A stretch of 64,000 nucleotides of DNA from JAVBQL01 sp031549085 (GTDB taxonomy: Bacteria > Spirochaetota > GWE2-31-10 > MWDO01), in NCBI GenBank assembly GCA_031549085.1, contig JAVBQL010000011.1, positions 1 through 64,000 on the forward strand, written 5' to 3'. Below, one piece after another: positions 9,939 to 18,102 of this stretch (position 1 is its first letter; the number at the start of each line of letters is the position of its first letter). Position numbers and translations under genes: made by a program. The notes under the pieces are model-generated. The model had not been told where the DNA came from. It worked only from the letters and a program-made list of their open reading frames with translations, and searched no databases.

Positions 9939-10168
9939 CTCTTTACCTATTTATTAAGTTATTGCAGATAAATTGTTAATAAAGGGTATTAACCCCTTTG
10001 ACGACCTCTCTAAACTAAGGTAATATAAAAACAAATTTTTTAGATTACACTCATTTGTTGGTCAATAAAAAAAATAATTTTTTGAAAATTGACAACTATT
10101 TTATTTATTATATCTTCAATAGATCTAATAAATAAAATCGACAAATTGATTCTAATTCTTTAAGCAGG

Positions 10169-11074
10169 TTATTTTTTTACTTCTATATCTTCAAGTCTAA
10201 CACTATTATAAACATTGCTGCCATTAGACATACCCGATATCTTTATCATTCCTGTCTGAATATTAATCTCGTCAACAGAAAAAAACTCATTTTCATACTT
10301 AACCCTAGAGCCTATCTCAGGATATTTCTCTTTCTCTTTGCAATATGTTGAATACTCATATGCCAAACAGCATAAGAGTCTACCACAGGTCCCGCTTATT
10401 TTAAGCGAATTAAGTGTAAGGTTTTGCTCTTTAGCCATCTTTATAGTGATTGGCTCAAGCTCATTGGAGACATTAGAACAGCAAAAGTGTCTTCCACATT
10501 GACCATGTCCGCCCATAATTCTGCACTCATCTCTTACACCTATCTGTCTAAGTTCTATTCTTGTTTTAAATATTGAAGCCAGATCTTTTACTAAATCTCT
10601 AAAATCAACTCTTCCATCGGCAGTAAAATTGAATAATATTTTTGAATCATCTAAAAAATAGTGAATATTAACAAGTTTCATATTAAGCTTATGTTCCACT
10701 ATCTTCTGCTGAGTTATTTTAAAGGCCTCAGCCTCTCTTTTTAGATTATTCTGATATTTTGATTTGTCATCATCTGTTGCAACTCTAACTATAGTGCTAA
10801 TCTCATCTTGCGAACATATCTCATCCATATCTTTAACTTGTCCCTGAACTATAGCAATCTCATTTCCATAAGGGGTCGGTACTATAAGAAAAGAACCATG
10901 TTCAACAGAGGGATTTTTCATCCTGCATATTCTAGAATAGTTATTAAAAGGAATTCTAATTCTGTAAAAAAACTCATCATCTTTTATATTATGATCTTTA
11001 TACTCTTTTTTCTTAACTTTTACTTCTAAATCTTCTAACTTCTCTAACTCTTTTATTTCATTTTCTATATCCAT
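10169..11074 (-). CDS. ricT: PSP1 / RicT-like iron-sulfur protein
   Basis: The 301-residue PSP1-domain protein resembles RicT (YaaT). In Bacillus RicT works with RicA and RicF in a Fe-S-bearing complex that governs RNA maturation. The diagnostic block runs from about residue 165 to 245: RIELRQIGVRDECRIMGGHG, then QCGRHFCCS and CGRLLCCLAYEY, giving the Cys cluster used for [4Fe-4S] binding. The N-terminal 50 residues are lysine/glutamate-rich. The gene is the last of a minus-strand run that begins with the M23 peptidase. RicA and RicF partners are not seen here, so the Bacillus role is not assured. Confidence 0.85.
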   Translation of the reverse strand: MDIENEIKELEKLEDLEVKVKKKEYKDHNIKDDEFFYRIRIPFNNYSRICRMKNPSVEHGSFLIVPTPYGNEIAIVQGQVKDMDEICSQDEISTIVRVATDDDKSKYQNNLKREAEAFKITQQKIVEHKLNMKLVNIHYFLDDSKILFNFTADGRVDFRDLVKDLASIFKTRIELRQIGVRDECRIMGGHGQCGRHFCCSNVSNELEPITIKMAKEQNLTLNSLKISGTCGRLLCCLAYEYSTYCKEKEKYPEIGSRVKYENEFFSVDEINIQTGMIKISGMSNGSNVYNSVRLEDIEVKK

Positions 11075-11224
11075 TATTACTCCATAAACTTCTCTTCATT
11101 AAACAGAGGTAGGCCATCTTAATTCTACCTACTATTATACAAATCGGTTTTAATTTTGTCAATTTTTAAGGGGGATAATAAAAAATAAATATTGTAAATT
11201 AATTTAAAATTGAAAGAAAAAATC

Positions 11225-11722
11225 TTAAAAAAGCATATTTATTAAAATTCCCTCTATTCTATCTATTTTTGATGCAATAAGAAGGACGTTTCTCTGTTCT
11301 TTAATAAATTCTCTAGTTAATTCAAAAAGTTCTTGATCTATTATTGAAAGATGCACCTTTGATTCTTTCTCTTTTTTATGCCAGTTTCTTAAACTTTTTT
11401 TCTCAAGTTTTTCTGTTAAGCTAATAGCTGTATTAAAATATTTTTTTGCAATTTTTTTATATAGGTCTAAATCATTGATATTCTTGCTCTTTTTTAATAT
11501 CTCACCTTGAAGTCCAAGCTCTTTTTGAACAATAGAGAGCTCCTCTTCAAGTTTAGCCCTCTCTTTTATAATAGAGTCTGTCTCATTTTCTGAAATAAGA
11601 GTATCAAATTTAGGTTTTGGTTTAGATGAGTCAAATATAGTTTTACTACTTTTATTATCTGTAGATTTTTTTATCTGATTTTCATTAAAATATATATAGC
11701 TGCTATTCTCTATTTTACTCAT
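11225..11722 (-). CDS. coiled-coil protein overlapping bactofilin
   Basis: A 165-residue hydrophilic protein. The first 45 residues are polar and low-complexity; residues 50-100 and 110-160 are strongly helical (RAKLEEELSIVQKELGLQGE and similar). There is no signal peptide and no Cys. Its start overlaps the end of the bactofilin gene by 4 bases (ATGA-type coupling), so the two are probably translated together and may interact. I do not recognise the family. Confidence 0.7.
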   Translation of the reverse strand: MSKIENSSYIYFNENQIKKSTDNKSSKTIFDSSKPKPKFDTLISENETDSIIKERAKLEEELSIVQKELGLQGEILKKSKNINDLDLYKKIAKKYFNTAISLTEKLEKKSLRNWHKKEKESKVHLSIIDQELFELTREFIKEQRNVLLIASKIDRIEGILINMLF

Positions 11723-12132
11723 AATTGTAGTGATAACTTTTGTTTAGGCTCTCTATCTAAATTTTTAAGATCATGCAAAATATCTTCTATCTCATTTTTA
11801 GGTAGAATATTACAAATACCCTTAAAAGAGATATTATCTTCTATATTTATTGAACTGGAATATATATTGCCATAGACCTGTGCGGACTTCAATATCTCTA
11901 CACGTTCGTATGCATATATATTTCCTTCAACCTTTCCACCAACTATTATATGGTTTGCTATAACTATTGAATTTTTTACAATACCATGTTTTCCAATAAA
12001 AACTTTATCATTAGACACAATTTTTCCGCTAAAAAAACCATCTACCCTTAAAAAACCATTAGCCTCTATATTACCCCAAAACTTGGTTTTATAACCAACT
12101 AAAGAGTGAATAGAGACAGCACTATCTTTCAC
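11719..12132 (-). CDS. bactofilin
   Basis: The 137-residue cytoskeletal polymer protein is built on a short right-handed beta-helix. Repeated strands are visible (VGYKTKFWGNIEANGFLRVDG, GKIVSNDKVFIGKHG, NSIVIANHIIVGGKVEG, NIYAYERVEILKSAQVYG). The disordered tails are characteristic. Bactofilins form filaments that recruit murein hydrolases or synthases. The upstream neighbour on the same strand is an M23 peptidase, the same pairing as in shape-control modules such as CcmA and Csd proteins of Helicobacter. Confidence 0.92.
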   Translation of the reverse strand: MKDSAVSIHSLVGYKTKFWGNIEANGFLRVDGFFSGKIVSNDKVFIGKHGIVKNSIVIANHIIVGGKVEGNIYAYERVEILKSAQVYGNIYSSSINIEDNISFKGICNILPKNEIEDILHDLKNLDREPKQKLSLQL

Positions 12133-12227
12133 TGTTATTCCCTTATATATTACATATTTATTATTATTACAGAATTGATTATAGGATAAAAATTTATTTT
12201 AGACAACAAAAATTACACAAATAATTT

Positions 12228-13244
12228 TTATTGATTGATCATATAGTCCCAAGGATCTTTTAAGCTGTTTCCAAGCCTAACTTCATAGTGCACATGTGTA
12301 CCTGTGGAGACACCTGTTGAGCCCATATAACCAATAAGCTGCCCCTTTCTTATTTTATCTCCTGGATTAACTATAGGTCTAGTTCTTAGATGTGCATAAA
12401 GAGTAGAGAAACCAAGTTTGTGATAAACCTTAATATACCAGCCATAGCCTGTTGGATTCCAATCAACCTTCTCAACAACGCCATCTGCCGTGGCGACTAT
12501 TGGCGTACCAGAGTGGTATGCAAGATCTATACCTGTATGATGATCCCATGTTTTTGTTATAGGGTGAATTCTTAAACCAAACACAGAGGTGATTGTATAC
12601 ATTCCATTAACTGGACTTCCAAATGGGAGATCCTTTAACACCTTATTATAATCTTCAGCTTTTTTGCTAAGTTCACCAAATGCTAAACATGCAAATTGAT
12701 AATCTCTTAATAATTTTTTATATTCCATCTTTTGTAAATCAAGATTTGTTATAGACTCTTCATTAACAGGATTTAGAGGGCCACCCTCACCATTAAGTTC
12801 CTCTTGCTGCAAATTTCTCAATGCAGAAGAGTTTACCTTTGAAATGAGAGTATTCAAATTATTTTTAAAAACCTTATGTCCATCTAGTATCTCTGTAATT
12901 GCCTCTTCATACTCTTTGGCTTTATCTGCTGTCTTTTGGTTTATCTCGCTATCTTTCATATGTTGTATATGGTTAAGATAGTCATTACTTGATATATATA
13001 CAAACAGGCCAAAAGATGAAGTTAGAAAAATTAAAATAAGAAAAAGTAGAAAATAGCTGATTTTGATACTTTTGGGTCTATTGGTAGAACTTGGAATAAA
13101 TACAATAGTAAAACTGCTTGTTACTATTGCAGATATCTTCTTAAAAAGAAAAACAAAAAAATTCTTAATTGCACTAGTTGTATGCATTAGAAAAACAAAA
13201 ATAGCCTTCTCTGCTTTTCTCAATTTATTAGATCTTAATTCCAT
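12228..13244 (-). CDS. membrane-anchored M23 (LytM) peptidase
   Basis: A 338-residue peptidoglycan endopeptidase. A cytoplasmic N-terminus of about 60 residues is followed by a transmembrane helix at about 61-85 (ISYFLLFLILIFLTSSFGLF), a coiled coil at about 90-200 and a C-terminal LytM domain. The Zn ligands are visible in HHTGIDLAY and GTHVHYEVR, so the domain looks catalytically complete. It most likely trims periplasmic peptidoglycan cross-links under the control of the adjacent bactofilin. Helical cell shape is the obvious candidate trait, by inference. Confidence 0.93.
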   Translation of the reverse strand: MELRSNKLRKAEKAIFVFLMHTTSAIKNFFVFLFKKISAIVTSSFTIVFIPSSTNRPKSIKISYFLLFLILIFLTSSFGLFVYISSNDYLNHIQHMKDSEINQKTADKAKEYEEAITEILDGHKVFKNNLNTLISKVNSSALRNLQQEELNGEGGPLNPVNEESITNLDLQKMEYKKLLRDYQFACLAFGELSKKAEDYNKVLKDLPFGSPVNGMYTITSVFGLRIHPITKTWDHHTGIDLAYHSGTPIVATADGVVEKVDWNPTGYGWYIKVYHKLGFSTLYAHLRTRPIVNPGDKIRKGQLIGYMGSTGVSTGTHVHYEVRLGNSLKDPWDYMINQ

Positions 13245-13843
13245 AGTAAATACTCTTAATTTTCCTAAAGTTTTTTACTTAATCTTTAAAAGATAATAAG
13301 CATTAATATATTGAGCGTTTTTTAACAAATTTTAAAAAACTAGCCTTTTTTGATAAAAAGCTAAACCTTTAAAAAATCTAAAGGCCTAGTAACTATATTA
13401 TACTAAATTAAAATAAATATATCATATAATTATTTAAAGATAATAGTAATAAAAAATATTACAATACAAAAAAATAATTGTCAACAAAATTAATTACTAT
13501 ATTTTCGGTATAAAATATAAAAAAAATAAATATAAAAAAGAATATAATATATAAGTTTTAATGCAAAAGCTTATATTGATTTACAAAAAAATTGTTAAAA
13601 ACTATCCATAAATTAATAATTAGATTGAAAAGCGTTTTTTTCTATTAAAATACATAATTAACAATATTATTAAATAATTTATTATATCTAATTATATTAT
13701 AACAATACAAAAATGAAAAAAATATTTTTAAAAAATAAATTTCTTTTTTAAAAAATAAAATAAAAACTATAAAAAAATAGAACCATATGTTAAAATATCA
13801 AAAATTAAGTTTTAATGGTTTAAAACTGAGGCAAGGAGAATTT
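13245..13843. other. very AT-rich intergenic region
   Basis: About 600 bases between divergent genes with no credible ORF. One imperfect hairpin lies at 13338-13391 (ACTAGCCTTT with AAAGGCCTAGT, one bulge) in the leader of the M23 gene. The rest is A/T tracts from which I can pick no confident promoter. There are too few DnaA-box-like words to call an origin. Confidence 0.6.
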
Positions 13844-15925
13844 ATGAAATATGATACTAAGAACATAAGAAATGTGGCTCTTTATGGACACAGTAATTCT
13901 GGTAAGACAACATTGAATGAAGCAATGCTGTTTACCGCTGGCTCTATTCCAGAAAAAGGGAAGATAGAGACAGGAAATACTGTAAGTGATTATATGGATT
14001 TAGAGATATCAAAAAAGATATCAATCCACTCATCTATATCTTTTCTTGAGTGGAATAATTCTCTTGTTAATATAATTGATACTCCGGGATCGGCAGACTT
14101 TGTTGGTGATGTTGTTGCAAGCATGGCCCCTGCAAACTCTGGACTATTTGTTGTTAATGCTGAAAGTGGCGTTGAAATTGAGACGATAAAGATATGGAGA
14201 AAATGTAACCTGCCAAAGCTTGTTTTTATCAACAAGATGGATAAAGATAATGCAAACTTTGAAAAGTGTTTGACCCATCTAAAAGAGAGCTTTAAGGGTG
14301 TAACATTTGTTCCTTTAAACATACCAATTGGTGAGGGAAAGGATTTTAAAGGTGTTGTTGATTTAATTGATAGAGAGGCTAGATATTTTGAAGAGAATGG
14401 TAAAAAGATAAGAAAAGAGAAAGCACCTGATAATATCACAGGGCTTGATGTTCACTATAAAGAGATGCTTGAGACTGCAGTTGAGTCTGATGAAAATTTG
14501 ATGAATAAATATTTTAATGATGAGGCTTTGACTCATGATGAAGTTGTAATGGGACTAAAAAAATCTATTATTACTGGAACAATAGTGCCTGTTATGTGTG
14601 GAAATGCCTCAAATAACTCTGGAATAATTGCACTTCTCGACGCAATAACAAACTATATGCCATCTCCTGCTGACAGAAACCCAAGTCTTCCTGAAGGTGA
14701 GCAAGATCCAAACTCAATCATCGAGGATGCTTCTAATGCTCCAGCAGTTTTTATATTCAAAACAACAATCGATCAATTTGCAGGTAAAATATCCTACTTT
14801 GTTGTAAAGAGAGGCCATGTCACATCAGATATGGAGCTACTCAATGTTGACAAAAATATAAAAGAGAAGTGCGGAAAACTCTTTAAACCTTTTGGAAAAA
14901 ACTTGAAAGATGTTGATAATTTAAGCCCAGGTGATATTGGTGCATTTACAAAGCTTGCAAACACTGGAACCAATGATACACTTGCTGATGTAAAATCACC
15001 AATATCATTACCAAAAATAGATCTTCCTCAAGTAATATTTTCTCAAGCGATAACAACTAAAGAGAAAAAAGATGAAGAGAAGCTCATTGCACTACTGCAA
15101 AAAATATCTGAAGAGGATCCAACTTTCAAGATTGAGTATAATGCAGAGACAAAACAGAATGTTATAAGTGGTATGGGTGAGACACAAATAAAGATCTTCC
15201 TTGATAAGATAAAAGACAAAAACAAGATTGAGACTATTTTACTTGATACAAAGATTGCATATAGAGAGACAATACGTAAAAAGGCCACTGCTGAGTATAC
15301 TCATAAGAAGCAATCTGGTGGTCATGGGCAATATGCAAAGGTTGCAATTGATATATACCCAATTGAGGTTGGAAAATACTATGAGTTTGTAAATGCGATA
15401 GTCGGCGGTGCAATTGGCAAGGGCTATATACCGGGCTGTGAGAAGGGTTTTCATGAGGCTATGGATGGTGGAGTCTTGGCTGGATATAAGGTTGTTGATG
15501 TTGGTATCCGCCTATTTGATGGTAAGGAGCATGATGTTGACTCATCTGAAATGTCATTCAAGATTGCATCAAGAAACGCTTTTAAAGAGGCTATGAAAAA
15601 TGCAAACCCTGTACTTCTTGAACCAATAATGGAGCTTACAGTATATGCAGAAAACAAGTATATCGGGGACATACTATCTGACTTGAATAGTAAAAGAGGC
15701 CGTGTATCTGGGCAAGAGACTCTATCTGGAGGGCTTGAGGTTATAAAGGCCTCAGTTCCACATAAAGAGCTTTTAAGATATGCGATAGATTTGAAATCAA
15801 TAACTTCAGGTACAGGAAGTTTTGAGATGAGCTTCTACAATTATCAACCGCTTACTGGAAAGCTTGCTGATGATATTGTTGCAGCTAGAAAGAAAGAGAT
15901 TGTTGAAGAGAAAGATGATGAATAG
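13844..15925 (+). CDS. elongation factor G-like protein (EF-G paralogue)
   Basis: Translational GTPase with all EF-G domains. The G1 loop GHSNSGKTTLNEAML is near residue 13, switch II is DTPGSADFVGDV near 80, and NKMD is near 129. Domain II follows, then domains III-V, including the domain IV loop HKKQSGGHGQYAKV. The P-loop and divergence place it with the EF-G-like (FusA2-type) group that many spirochaetes carry beside canonical FusA, whose function is poorly defined. A longer frame begins at 13787, but the AAGGAG at 13833-13838 selects the ATG at 13844 and restores the normal N-terminus (693 residues). The J-domain gene follows after 19 bases. Confidence 0.93.
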   Translation: MKYDTKNIRNVALYGHSNSGKTTLNEAMLFTAGSIPEKGKIETGNTVSDYMDLEISKKISIHSSISFLEWNNSLVNIIDTPGSADFVGDVVASMAPANSGLFVVNAESGVEIETIKIWRKCNLPKLVFINKMDKDNANFEKCLTHLKESFKGVTFVPLNIPIGEGKDFKGVVDLIDREARYFEENGKKIRKEKAPDNITGLDVHYKEMLETAVESDENLMNKYFNDEALTHDEVVMGLKKSIITGTIVPVMCGNASNNSGIIALLDAITNYMPSPADRNPSLPEGEQDPNSIIEDASNAPAVFIFKTTIDQFAGKISYFVVKRGHVTSDMELLNVDKNIKEKCGKLFKPFGKNLKDVDNLSPGDIGAFTKLANTGTNDTLADVKSPISLPKIDLPQVIFSQAITTKEKKDEEKLIALLQKISEEDPTFKIEYNAETKQNVISGMGETQIKIFLDKIKDKNKIETILLDTKIAYRETIRKKATAEYTHKKQSGGHGQYAKVAIDIYPIEVGKYYEFVNAIVGGAIGKGYIPGCEKGFHEAMDGGVLAGYKVVDVGIRLFDGKEHDVDSSEMSFKIASRNAFKEAMKNANPVLLEPIMELTVYAENKYIGDILSDLNSKRGRVSGQETLSGGLEVIKASVPHKELLRYAIDLKSITSGTGSFEMSFYNYQPLTGKLADDIVAARKKEIVEEKDDE

Positions 15926-15944
15926 GATAATTTAAATATAATAT

Positions 15945-16631
15945 ATGGAAGATAATTTTGATTCTATGATTGCTGCTCTTCCAGTTGAAAAACTGAAGGA
16001 GTATCTTAAAAACCAGAGAGAGCCTGCATATGAGAGTACGCTCCTTAGGGTTCTCTTTGGTAATTTTAGTATCGTGGATTCCGATGCACTTACACTCTAT
16101 CAGAACCACTTTATGCTTTTTCATATATTGTATAAATTGCAGGAGGAGTTTGAGAGGGATAGAGAATATTTGTATATACATTTTATGCGTATTAAACTTA
16201 TCCCCTACCCTGCTTATGATCTTTGTCATTTTTATAATGATGAACTTGGCATTTTCTGCGGTGAAGAGAACCATAATGAGAGCAAGTATTGTGCTTTTCA
16301 TCTTGAGCAGTTTTATAATATGGTTGATGGGCTCTCGATAAAATATTTTTATCTTGATAAAAAAAATTTTTATAAGATTGATCAGGAGAACGCTGAGGCT
16401 TTTATAAATGGAACTTGGGAGATACTCGCTAACTATCAGGAGTTTAAGGAGAGTTTCGAAAAGATGGAACTTAATGAGACATATGATATTGAACTTGTTA
16501 AGAAGCAGTTTAAATTTTTAGCAAAAAAGTACCATCCTGATATAAACAGAGAGAACCATGAAAAGTTTAATGAGATTAATAATGCTTATAGGGTGATAAT
16601 TAAGATGATCCCAGTTTTTAAAAAGCAATAA
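15945..16631 (+). CDS. protein with a C-terminal J domain
   Basis: The 228-residue protein has its J domain at the C-terminus (about 165-228): YDIELVKKQFKFLAKKYHPD, with the HPD tripeptide that stimulates DnaK ATPase, followed by NEINNAYRVI. Canonical DnaJ has the J domain first. The first 160 residues are an unrecognised acidic, aromatic-rich domain that probably selects the client. It contains two Cys. The gene directly follows the EF-G-like gene and is probably cotranscribed. A role in DnaK recruitment to a specific substrate is likely; the substrate is unknown. Confidence 0.8.
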   Translation: MEDNFDSMIAALPVEKLKEYLKNQREPAYESTLLRVLFGNFSIVDSDALTLYQNHFMLFHILYKLQEEFERDREYLYIHFMRIKLIPYPAYDLCHFYNDELGIFCGEENHNESKYCAFHLEQFYNMVDGLSIKYFYLDKKNFYKIDQENAEAFINGTWEILANYQEFKESFEKMELNETYDIELVKKQFKFLAKKYHPDINRENHEKFNEINNAYRVIIKMIPVFKKQ

Positions 16632-16656
16632 TATTTAAATAAATTAAAAAAGTAAT

Positions 16657-16841
16657 CATAATTATATCTATCAATCCCGCTTAAAATCCTAGCTGTTGCT
16701 TTTATGAAGGGAAATTGTTAATTTTTGCTTTGAGTGATCTATAAGGCAAAATTAACATAAATAGACAGAGTCACTTTATCTTTGAAAAAAAATAAAAACA
16801 AAGACAGCAAAGATAAAGCGGGATTGATAGATATAATTATT
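16657..16841. repeat. 185-base nested palindrome
   Basis: The outermost 22 bases (ATAATTATATCTATCAATCC plus CG) pair perfectly with 16820-16841. Inside are two more hairpins: GTTAATTTT / AAAATTAAC (about 16717-16757) and CTTTATCTTTG / CAAAGATAAAG (about 16773-16818). The element lies between the J-domain gene and the structured-RNA locus. It could be a small non-coding RNA, a MITE-like insertion or a bidirectional terminator. The length resembles 6S RNA, but the two-arm fold does not. Confidence 0.6.
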
Positions 16842-16881
16842 TAAGCCTTGTTAGAAGCAAAAAAACTTTTTTTGTGTTCAT
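16837..16881 (-). CDS. possible 14-residue leader or remnant peptide
   Basis: A strong AAAAGGAGGTG lies directly before ATG and gives MNTKKVFLLLTRLK then stop. The first 15 bases of coding sequence (ATGAACACAAAAAAA) equal the start of the surface lipoprotein gene at 24728-26407. It lies downstream of the structured RNA element at 17070-17198 on the same strand. It may be the stump of a lost lipoprotein gene, a leader peptide, or chance. Confidence 0.25.
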   Translation of the reverse strand: MNTKKVFLLLTRLK

Positions 16882-17069
16882 CACCTCCTTTTTTCTAAAC
16901 AGTTTGCTTTTACAATTTGTAAAGCAAGTTTCTAAAATAGTACTTTATTCTTACTATAAAATGATTTCATTCAAAATAACAAAAAATCTTAAAATAGCAA
17001 AATGTTTTTTTATGCTTTTGTGGAGTTTTTTGATCTGCTCTGCTTGGAAGGTTATATGAGAGTGTTCAA

Positions 17070-17198
17070 GAGAGCCCACAAAGCACGGTTCAATCCCTTA
17101 AATACTCCCCTCAAGCGACAAAGAGTACCTAAGCCCAATACAATGTGGACTCGCTAAATCGCTTGAGAAATATTTGTCTAAAAAAGGGGATTGAAGCC
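17070..17198 (-). ncRNA. structured leader RNA element, copy A
   Basis: Helix R: AGAGCCCACA (17071-17080) with TGTGGACTCGCT (17144-17155), nearly perfect. Helix P: GGTTCAATCCCTT (17087-17099) with AAGGGGATTGAAGCC (17184-17198). Helix Q: CTCAAGCGA (17110-17118) with TCGCTTGAG (17159-17167), perfect. R crosses P/Q, so the fold would be a pseudoknot. Read on the minus strand it shares UUGGGCU and GGGGAGUAU with the other copies. A promoter lies at 17237-17264. It matches no RNA family I recognise. Confidence 0.55.
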
Positions 17199-17236
17199 TT
17201 ATATATTTAGATCAAACATTATAAAAATGTATTGTA

Positions 17237-17264
17237 AGTATATATCTTTAATAGAAAAAATCAA
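17237..17264 (-). promoter_or_regulatory. promoter upstream of RNA element A
   Basis: On the minus strand TTGATT (17264-17259), a 16-base spacer and TATACT (17242-17237). The start of transcription would fall about 30 bases before helix P. A second TATAAT lies at 17223-17218. Confidence 0.4.
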
Positions 17265-17369
17265 CTATTTTCTACAATATTTTATAGAAAAATAATAATT
17301 TATATTAAAAGTTCTATTTTTTAGATTTAAAGCTTCTTTTTGATAGTTTTTTTGTGATAGCCCATTTTT

Positions 17370-17458
17370 AGAGAGTCCACAAAGCACTGTTCAACCGCCT
17401 AAATACTCCCCACCTAGCGAAGAAAAAGTATCTAAGCCCAATACAATGTGGACTCTCT
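17370..17458 (-). ncRNA. structured RNA element, copy B
   Basis: An 89-base hairpin closed by AGAGAGTCCACA / TGTGGACTCTCT, 12 perfect pairs, with an inner ATACT/AGTAT stem. The loop sequences are nearly identical to copy A (CTAAGCCCAATACAATGTGG on the plus strand). Partners for helices P and Q are absent, so this copy may be partial. Confidence 0.5.
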
Positions 17459-17494
17459 AAAAAGTTCTTAATAAAAGTAAGGCCATTTCTTTCA

Positions 17495-17580
17495 AGAGAA
17501 CCCATAAAGTACATGATGTGGAACTCCTGATACCCTATCCAGAAAATATCAGTAAGAAATCATGACCATATGGATTCTCT
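17495..17580 (-). ncRNA. structured RNA element, copy C
   Basis: An 86-base nested hairpin in the same register as copy B: GAGAACCCATA / TATGGATTCTC (one mismatch), CATGAT/ATCATG and CTGATA/TATCAG. B and C are both followed on the plus strand by AAAAAG. The primary sequence has drifted but the pairing is kept, which suggests selection on structure. Confidence 0.45.
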
Positions 17581-17649
17581 AAAAAGCTTAATATCTATTA
17601 AGCAATATTTCTTCTACTCAAAATAGAGTATTTAAAAAGAGATAGTACA

Positions 17650-17677
17650 ATTATATGTAACTTCAGAAAAAGATCAA
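17650..17677 (-). promoter_or_regulatory. promoter upstream of RNA elements C and B
   Basis: On the minus strand TTGATC (17677-17672), 16 bases, TATAAT (17655-17650). The predicted transcript runs through a perfect GCTTAATA-type hairpin near 17586-17603 and then copies C and B. No ORF follows, which favours a non-coding transcript. Confidence 0.4.
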
Positions 17678-17712
17678 GTGTTTTTTTAAAATTTTGATCT
17701 GTTTCATTTTAT

Positions 17713-18102
17713 TTGACAATTTTCGCCTTTTTTGATAACCTAACTCACTTTTGATAGTAATAAATCAGGATAAATTTTGCTCTCTTGTCCTTAATAATCT
17801 AATAATATTTAGCTGATAGCAGTGATAGGTGTTTGGTTTACTTGTCAGCATTAGAAACTATAATGAGTAAACGCTACTCAAAAAAAGAGAAAGAAGAGAG
17901 AATAATTATATAGGCGGGGTTTTACCTTAAGCCTATATATAACTACTTTTTCTTTTTTTAAGTAACATTCGCTCGATAGATCTTTGTACTGATAAGTAAT
18001 ACAAAAAAATGTATATACAGCTAGTTGAATATTAATGGGTTGTTACAGATAATAAATATTATTGAAAAGTTAAATATAAATTAAAAATAAAAAAGGTAGA
18101 AT
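17713..18102 (+). promoter_or_regulatory. structured leader of der
   Basis: The possible promoter is TTGACA at 17713-17718 with a weak -10 (TAACCT, 17736). The 350-base leader contains a hairpin GTTTACT/AGTAAAC (17836-17872). It also has a long stem in which 17875-17896 pairs with 17943-17964 around an inner TTATATAGGC/GCCTATAT stem and is followed by a T-rich tract. A 19-base motif at 17846-17864 recurs before the second BMP gene at 43971. An attenuator or regulatory leader is plausible; no known riboswitch is recognised. Confidence 0.35.

Noticed and set aside
13245..13843. Possible replication origin in a 600-base AT-rich spacer
   Set aside because: Only one DnaA-box-like word was seen, and there are no dnaA, dnaN or gyr neighbours.
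14043..14439. Long antisense frames opposite the EF-G-like, enolase and coiled-coil genes
   Set aside because: They lack ribosome sites and show the composition expected of shadow frames of strongly biased AT-rich codons.
16876..16895. 3' end of a 16S rRNA (ATCACCTCCTTT)
   Set aside because: The similarity is limited to the anti-Shine-Dalgarno word, which is simply the complement of the strong ribosome site on the minus strand. No other 16S sequence is present.
17080..17100. tRNA T-arm-like GGTTCAATCCC
   Set aside because: The flanking bases do not form a T-stem, and no acceptor, D or anticodon arms can be placed. The segment is explained by helix P of RNA element A.
17087..17198. CRISPR repeats (GGGATTGAA-type ends)
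   Set aside because: Copies are few, irregularly spaced and internally palindromic over about 90 bases; there are no regular spacers and no cas genes.
17070..17580. Integron attC array
   Set aside because: The repeated hairpins look like attC sites at first, but there is no GTTRRRY/RYYYAAC core pair, no cassette ORFs between them and no integrase.
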